From Trachythela sp. YZ-2020 (Eukaryota; Cnidaria; Anthozoa; Malacalcyonacea; Clavulariidae): a stretch of DNA of 64,000 bases. The stretch lies in the NCBI GenBank assembly GCA_016169945.1, contig JADLSH010000216.1:712501-776500 (forward strand), given 5' to 3'. This document shows, piece after piece, positions 58,314-64,000 of the stretch (its first letter is position 1; the number at the start of each line of letters is the position of its first letter). A model generated the notes under the pieces. It was not told the DNA's origin. It was given only the letters and a program-made list of their open reading frames with translations, and made no database searches. A program made the translations under genes and the position numbers.

Positions 58314-61300
58314 TTAATTATCTGTGCGTATCTTTTTATTTGGCGCTTTCATTTCCTCACTTCGTTTACGTTTCTCGTATTCGTCAGGTATATCTAAAAA
58401 AAGAATATCAGTTAGCAAGTATCAGAGATTAATGAACTTCTAAACTGAACTAACTTTATTTATACTAGATAGCTCTAACATGCAGTTCTAAACTGTTCCC
58501 CCTTAAGATCGAGTAACAGCCATCTCTTATTTTAATGCAGGAGCAACCCCAAACTAAACTAACTCTATTTTAAATATAATATATTTGATGGTACGTTCTA
58601 TCACCACTGTTCTTCCTAGAGGTACAGTAACGTAAATCTCTTATTGGTGGGCAGGTGTAGTTTTGCTACAGGAAGACAACTAAACTATCTATATTTTTAC
58701 TGGATAGTTCTATCAATTCTATAAACTGCTTTTCCTAGAGGTCCAGTAAGGGTCATCTCTTCTTGGTGTAGTTTTACGACAAGAGGAAACCGAAACTAAC
58801 TTCATTCATACTGGATAACCTTATCAGTTCTACGCTATATCAGTTTCAAACTATTTTCCTAGAGGTCAAGTAAGGTTAAATTAAAAAACAAACGTTGCTG
58901 ACCTTCGCCAGTAATATCTGAGTATTTTTGAATATATATTTTTCTCTTTGATTCTGGCAGATGAGGAGTAAAACCTGTATGAAAAACCGAACTTTTGAAC
59001 AACTTTTTACTTCAAACACATATCTCGCAACAGACTTATAGCAAGATTGTCAACAAGTTGTAACAATGTTGTCATTTTATCTAGTTGCTACAAGGTTGTC
59101 ATTCGCAACTTGTTAACAAGTTGTTGAATTGCGGGACAATAACAAGTAACAACTTGACCTAAACAAGTCTGTTGAGTCAACAACTTTGTAGCATGTTGTC
59201 AACAAGACGTTGATGATCTGTCAACAAGCTGGGAACAAGCAGTGCGAACACATTCTGATAACAAGTTGACAGCATTGGGGTAAATCTGCTGCGGGTTTGT
59301 TACAACTTGTGCGTTTTTACGTGATGGTGTAGATGATAACGTTTGAAATGAAATGAATTATAAAGGAAGATGCGGTTAGCGTATGAGTTAAACTGGTTAT
59401 ACAGCAGGTCGAGGGCGGGAGTTGACTTCGGTTAGGTCATTTCTCTGCACTTGTGTATTTGTGTGATAAAATCACAGAATACATACTATACCAGAAGTGT
59501 CATCCCTATGTGTTCTGGCTTGGGAAAAACGTCCGAAATGTTTTACGGGCTGACGTGAAAATACGCCATCAAAATGGGTACAAAGTGCCGTGTGCATCCC
59601 AGGATGGCGTAGAAATTGAGTCATATGACGCCATCCTGGGGTGCACACGGCGCTTCGTACCCATGAAAAATTCGTCTAAATGACACTTCTGGTCTAGTAT
59701 GTATTCTGTGATAAACTCAGGTTTTCCTCCATCGCTAAAAACTAGCCCTTAGAGATTATCAACCATAACTAACTATTAACACTCGAAGACTTGGGTCAGC
59801 AAAACCTGTTAAGCCTTAAAGTGGTTCCCTGCAGTTATTATTAAAACAAGGGTTGAAAATGTGCTCTCCCTATTGCAACACATATCTTCATGTTTGTAAA
59901 ATATATAGTTGCTTTTTGGGTAATAACTAATAATATAACTGTTATGTGTCCAACCTATGGGTTCTAAATATACCACAGTCGCGTTGCTATGGCAACAACA
60001 GCGTATGAACTATAGTAGTCATATCCTATAAATGGGACAAAAAATAAAATTACTTGAATTTCCTTCGGTGAATTTTTAAAAAAAAATGCAAGTAAATTTG
60101 GAATACTAAACGGAACATTATATCAAAAAATTAAGGTAGGTTGTAGGATAAGTTTTTTAGATATTTGCAAATTTCTATTCTGAGAAAACTTATCAATAAA
60201 TTTTTCTAAAATTTGGACATATTAAAAAAGGCGACTTGTAAGTTCACTATACAAAAATTAAAAAAATTTCACCGAAGGAAATTAAAACTAAAGCCATTAA
60301 GCCACGCACAAAACTTACGCGGGCAAACAGAATTTCAATTCGACAAGAACGGCATCTGCGCATGTCCTTGTCTTTCGCGTGACTCGCTGGCTGTAAAACA
60401 GGCTGGTTTTTTTCCGAAATGGTGTACAATTGCGAGCAAAATTCTCTTCGTTTTCGTTACCCTTGGCTTGTTGGACACAAGATTGTTTGTTGGTGGTCTT
60501 TTTCTGGTCTGGTTTGTCAGTGATGTACCCATTGAATTAATCCAACATCTCTTAAATTTGTTTTTATTGTTGAAATCGGTATGAAAACTTTTCAAAATAT
60601 TCAAACAATTCCAAATTTTCGTAAGACAACTCGTAAGTCGTAACTGTCTGTACTGTAGTTGTATGCAGTAGTTTTTAAACTTTTGATTGTTTTAAAGAAT
60701 TATATTACTCTGACAGTTCTAGACTGCCTTGAGCAGAGTATAAAATATCATTTTAGAATTTTTAGTCTGCAACAAGTCGAAGATTTTGAACATTATAAAA
60801 GATAATACTGAACTTAAATACGTAAAAAACATACTAAAATAAAGCTTAGAAACTGGTTAACAACATACGTACTGTTTGAATTTCAAAGATTTACGATTAT
60901 AATGAAAAGGTTGTGGTTTCTTCGCAGAAAAATCTCGAAAATAACTTCCCGCGGCTTGTTTCAAAATTTTGCCGGGTCACGAAGATTCCACGCGAGGATG
61001 ACATCTGATCTATATAGATCGTGTTTCAAACTGTACTAACTGTAGGAACCACCTTAAGGCTTTCCGTCCACCTCAGAGTAAGTAAACACACAATAATTAG
61101 ACAACAGGGGCCGGTTGTACGAAGTCCGTTTAGCCTATCCGGTGGATAAATCGAATATATCGATCAAGTATATATATTAATCGAAGTATCGAACATGCAA
61201 CCAAGCCATTCTCCTCCGCAGAGGCTTCTTTGTTTTTTTCACAGTTAAAATTGTTTTTCACAGTAATAAAATCAAAGGAAATATATAGTTTTCGTAGCGG

Positions 61301-62409
61301 AAGTAATAATGGCATTTTTCGTAGTGGAGGGTAATAATGGTAAAGTAGGGACAGTAGAGCCATCTTCCCGTCATACTTAACGTCCCTAAAAATTTATTTT
61401 ATTTTTTTACTTTATTTTTTACGTATAAAGGCTCTGCGGAGGAGAGTGCAACCAAGCTGAAATTTTTCTTGAATAGAACAATTATGTTTGCCACTACATA
61501 TTAAATACACAAGATTTATAGTGCCTATGCAACGAAATTTTTGCCTCATTTTTATTGTTTTGCTTAAAATTACAGCTCCAATGATGAAGAATGGCGTTTA
61601 CAGTTTATTCATATCTCATCTCATTCCCAAGTTATCGCACTTTGTATATTTTGATTTGTGACGTCACTAGTTGTGCTTGAGATAGTGGCAATAACAAGAA
61701 AATCTGATATCTTAGTGATAATTTAATAAAATTCAATAAAACTTGGCACACTCAGTTGGGTGCACCCACGTGAGTATTTTGGAGTGGTCATGTGGTTGTC
61801 ATGGCAACACACTAGTCCCCAGTCTCTTCACTTCCTTTTTCCAAATTTCCTCCTCTAAACTTCGTGCAGAGGACGTTTGCTTATTTCATGGGTTTAAACT
61901 TGTCACAACACCTGTACATACTATAGTAATAAGCGCAAATTGCAGAAATTGGTTTTGATTTCGTTGGAGACAGATCATATAGTAAATGCACGAGAACTCG
62001 AGAAGAGACTAGTGCATTGCCATGACAACCATAGAAACAACCCAAAATGGTCACTTAGGTGCACCAACTAAGTGTGCCAAGTTTCATTGAATTCTGCTAA
62101 ATCATCACCAAGATATCAGACTTTCTTGTTATTGCCATTATCTCAAGCACAACCAATGACGTCACAAATCAAAATGTACAAAGTGCGATAACTTGGGAAT
62201 GAGATGAGATATGTCATTCTTCGTCATTCCAGGTGTACTTTTTAACAAAACAATAAAAAATCAGGCAAAAATTTCGTTGCATAGGCACTTTAAGTTAAAT
62301 TTGTGAGTTAAATTTCCGTATTTTACAAACCTAGATATAATTCGTAGTACTCTTTCTCCGCCAGAAGCACAGTTATCATACACAGTAGCAGTGGTTCAAA
62401 GTCATTGTC
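58314..62409 (-). CDS. Gene G, last two exons, uninterrupted copy
   Basis: The exons are 62409-62331 and 58393-58314, joined across a ~3.9 kb intron (block R). The donor is CTAG|GTTTGT; the acceptor is ATTCTTTTTTTAG|ATATACC. The split codon G|AT gives Asp and the frame continues to TAA. The spliced tail has a hydrophobic/acidic part (EPLLLCMITVLLAEKEYYEL) followed by a basic tail (KRKRSEEMKAPNKK) like a nuclear-localisation signal. Upstream exons are not recognised, so the N-terminus and family are unknown. This is the only copy in the window without E at the acceptor. Confidence 0.55.
59473..59710. mobile_element. 238-bp MITE, distal copy
   Basis: Homologous to 41039-41276; single here. Confidence 0.8.
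59820..61053. mobile_element. TTAA element, distal copy
   Basis: TTAA at 59816-59819 and 61054-61057. It is slightly shorter because the inner TATATAATTAATCTGTG palindrome near 61010 is reduced. Confidence 0.9.
61207..61448. mobile_element. MITE with 9-bp TSD, distal copy
   Basis: CAACCAAGC at 61198-61206 and 61449-61457; one end is mutated (CATTCTCC). Confidence 0.86.
61520..62289. mobile_element. Fold-back element, distal copy
   Basis: Homologous to 44020-44790. Confidence 0.85.
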
Positions 62410-62819
62410 CTGTTGAAAATAGAATAGCAAATACTTTTCTTATTTGGAATGACAAAATTATAAATTCTAAAAAACATACACTGGATAGTGAATAGCACTC
62501 TAACTGTTCTTCCTAAAGATCAAGTAAGCGTCATCTCTTATCGCTCCAGTGTCACTATACTGGAGGAAATTTAAACTAAACTAACTTTATTTAAACTGGA
62601 TAACTCTATCAGTTCTGCCTAGAGGTCTAGTAAGGGCCATTCTTATTCGGTCTAGAAGCAAGTTTTCTAATTCATCTCTATGTCAAAACTAAATAAATAT
62701 ACTGGATAAATCTATCAGTTCGTGGTTAATCAGTTCTAAACTGTTTTAATATAAAGCTCCAATGTAAGGGTCATCTTTCACTGCTTCATGGTTAAATACT
62801 ACGCGAGAAAACGGTAGCA

Positions 62820-64000
62820 TGTGCAAGACGTTACTCTCACGTAAACTAGAAAACGGGAGCTAGTACGAAGAGAAAACAGGACGAATGAGGGAAGATATTA
62901 TTTGCTCAGGTTCTCGCCATCCGCACCCCTCTCCCCTACCCGACAGGTTATAGAGAGCAGGGCTTATTTGAGGGGGGGGGTTAATAAGTGACTTACAATA
63001 AGTATTATGGTCTCATACTAAGCTAAACTGTTCGCTGCTGCAAATATTTCAAATTTCAAAATACATAATATTGACATGACAAAATAAAGTACTATTGAAT
63101 AAGTATATAATTTATACGGCAAGACCGAGGTTTAATATTTTACCGTAAAGACAAAATGTTTGAGGTTAATAAGTAGTTATTATTCCAATCAACAGTTTAT
63201 TATGCAAATAATTCAATGTTAAACATCAAAATGTTCGTAACTAACACATCCTAACAGTGTTCCAACCTCGACAGTGTTCATTACTGCATCAAAACTAACA
63301 AATTTCACCAAAAGATCAACAACATTATCAACATGTAACAGTAAAAATCTCCAAACAAATATCAACCTATCTTCCAAAATATTTACAATTTATCATACTT
63401 AGTCAGTCATCATATTGTCATGGGTATCCATATGATTTTCAAGTTCACTTGCAATGTCAAACTCAAAATCACAGACACAACAACTACACCCAATACCTGC
63501 AGTTGGTTCTCTTGATTCTAATTCTTAACAGACATCACATTTGTAGAAGGTGCCATGGTGCTTGCCTTGCAGTGCTGTGTTAAACTTTCAAGATCAGGGA
63601 ACTGTTTGTCACACTTGTCACAATCATAATGATTGCCACTAGATTATTCATTAAACCGCGGTTACACGGACGATTTTTTACTCGCGATTTTTGAAATCGT
63701 CAACAAACTTCTTCGTCAAAAATCTTTCGTCTAGCCACCCATGAACGCGCGATTTGACAGCCTGGAAAAATCGTCAAAGTTAATCGCGATAATTTCAATA
63801 AGTTGAATATTTCTCGATGAGTCGACAAAATTTTCTCTCGTGTAGCCACCATCATGTGTTGACGATTTCAAAAAAATCGCGAGTAAAAAATCGCCTGTGT
63901 ATCGGCGCCTTTAATATACCCTTGCACATCTTGTGATGGAATTTCTCTGCCACGAGTGATGCACAATAACAAGCCATCTATTAAATATGATCTTCTGTGT
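62820..64000 (-). pseudogene. 3' flank and C-terminal remnant of another P-type zinc-finger gene (runs off the window)
   Basis: Mirror of 27361-28560. It includes the GC-rich stretch (62920-62990), the 3' flank with an inverted AATAAA-like signal near 63200 and the degraded CDVCQELESREP / CDKCDKQFPDLESL modules on the minus strand (63640-63410), split by the TTAA MITE. The fingers would lie beyond 64000. Confidence 0.75.
63655..63910. mobile_element. TTAA MITE, distal copy
   Basis: TTAA at 63651-63654 and 63911-63914; mirror of 27451-27703. Confidence 0.88.

Larger units (their letters stand above)
58396..62820 (+). repeat. Second R block: start of the next tandem macro-unit
   Basis: Near-identical to 39950-45325 but with only one copy of the 0.9 kb segment (58845-59755) and no E at its left boundary. 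It contains the same TTAA element, 9-bp-TSD MITE and fold-back element, with private base differences. Confidence 0.92.

Overview
This window is from a eukaryote, most probably an invertebrate animal, with a cnidarian as my best guess. The evidence is spliced genes with GT/AG boundaries, tandem C2H2 zinc-finger exons, non-LTR retrotransposons, a wide range of DNA transposons with clean target-site duplications (TSDs), and TTAGGG-like motifs. The species is inferred from general character only. No prokaryotic operons, rRNA, confident tRNA or CRISPR are present.

The dominant feature is its architecture. Nearly all of the DNA belongs to one macro-repeat made of three blocks: L (flank with a truncated LINE), Z (zinc-finger gene cluster) and R (intron-like block full of small transposons). 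On the right these blocks run in one orientation: R 39950-45325, Z 45326-54600, L 54600-58396, then R again from 58396 and the start of Z to 64000. On the left the same blocks run inverted: L 1932-7800, Z 7800-28560, R 28560-33903. The two halves meet in a ~6 kb element, here called E (33904-39943), which is itself almost a perfect palindrome. A further partial E lies at 1-1931, and 58387-58392 is the matching empty site. The arms are not identical. The left alone carries a 4.3 kb LINE, a 2.05 kb DNA transposon and an extra ~7 kb zinc-finger block. The right alone carries a Harbinger-like MITE. The layout could be a real amplified palindrome or two haplotypes joined head to head during assembly.

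Genes. (1) Zinc-finger genes of two types lie in alternating orientation. P-type genes have a 53-residue first exon and a finger exon joined in phase 0. Only P1 (19544-22035) and P2 (24979-27380) have open exons; the P copies in the right arm and most N-type copies have frameshifts or stops. (2) Gene G is an unidentified gene whose last two exons sit at the ends of block R. E is inserted exactly at its final splice acceptor. (3) E encodes a C2HC-finger/acidic protein, a 122-residue protein with Bcl-2-like features, and a third frame interrupted by a stop shared by all copies. Its long terminal inverted repeats and inferred 6-bp target duplication recall Maverick/Polinton-class elements, but no polymerase, integrase or capsid gene is present. 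(4) A Mutator-like element (12238-12851 and 53081-53718) carries the first exon of a RecQ-like helicase together with its 5' splice site, as a Pack-MULE would.

The rest is nested transposons. Several are bounded to the base here by comparing filled and empty copies within the window: TTAA-type elements, 9-bp-TSD elements, an 8-bp-TSD hAT MITE, a 3-bp-TSD Harbinger-like MITE, a fold-back element and a short retroposon. Minisatellites lie beside the zinc-finger promoters.
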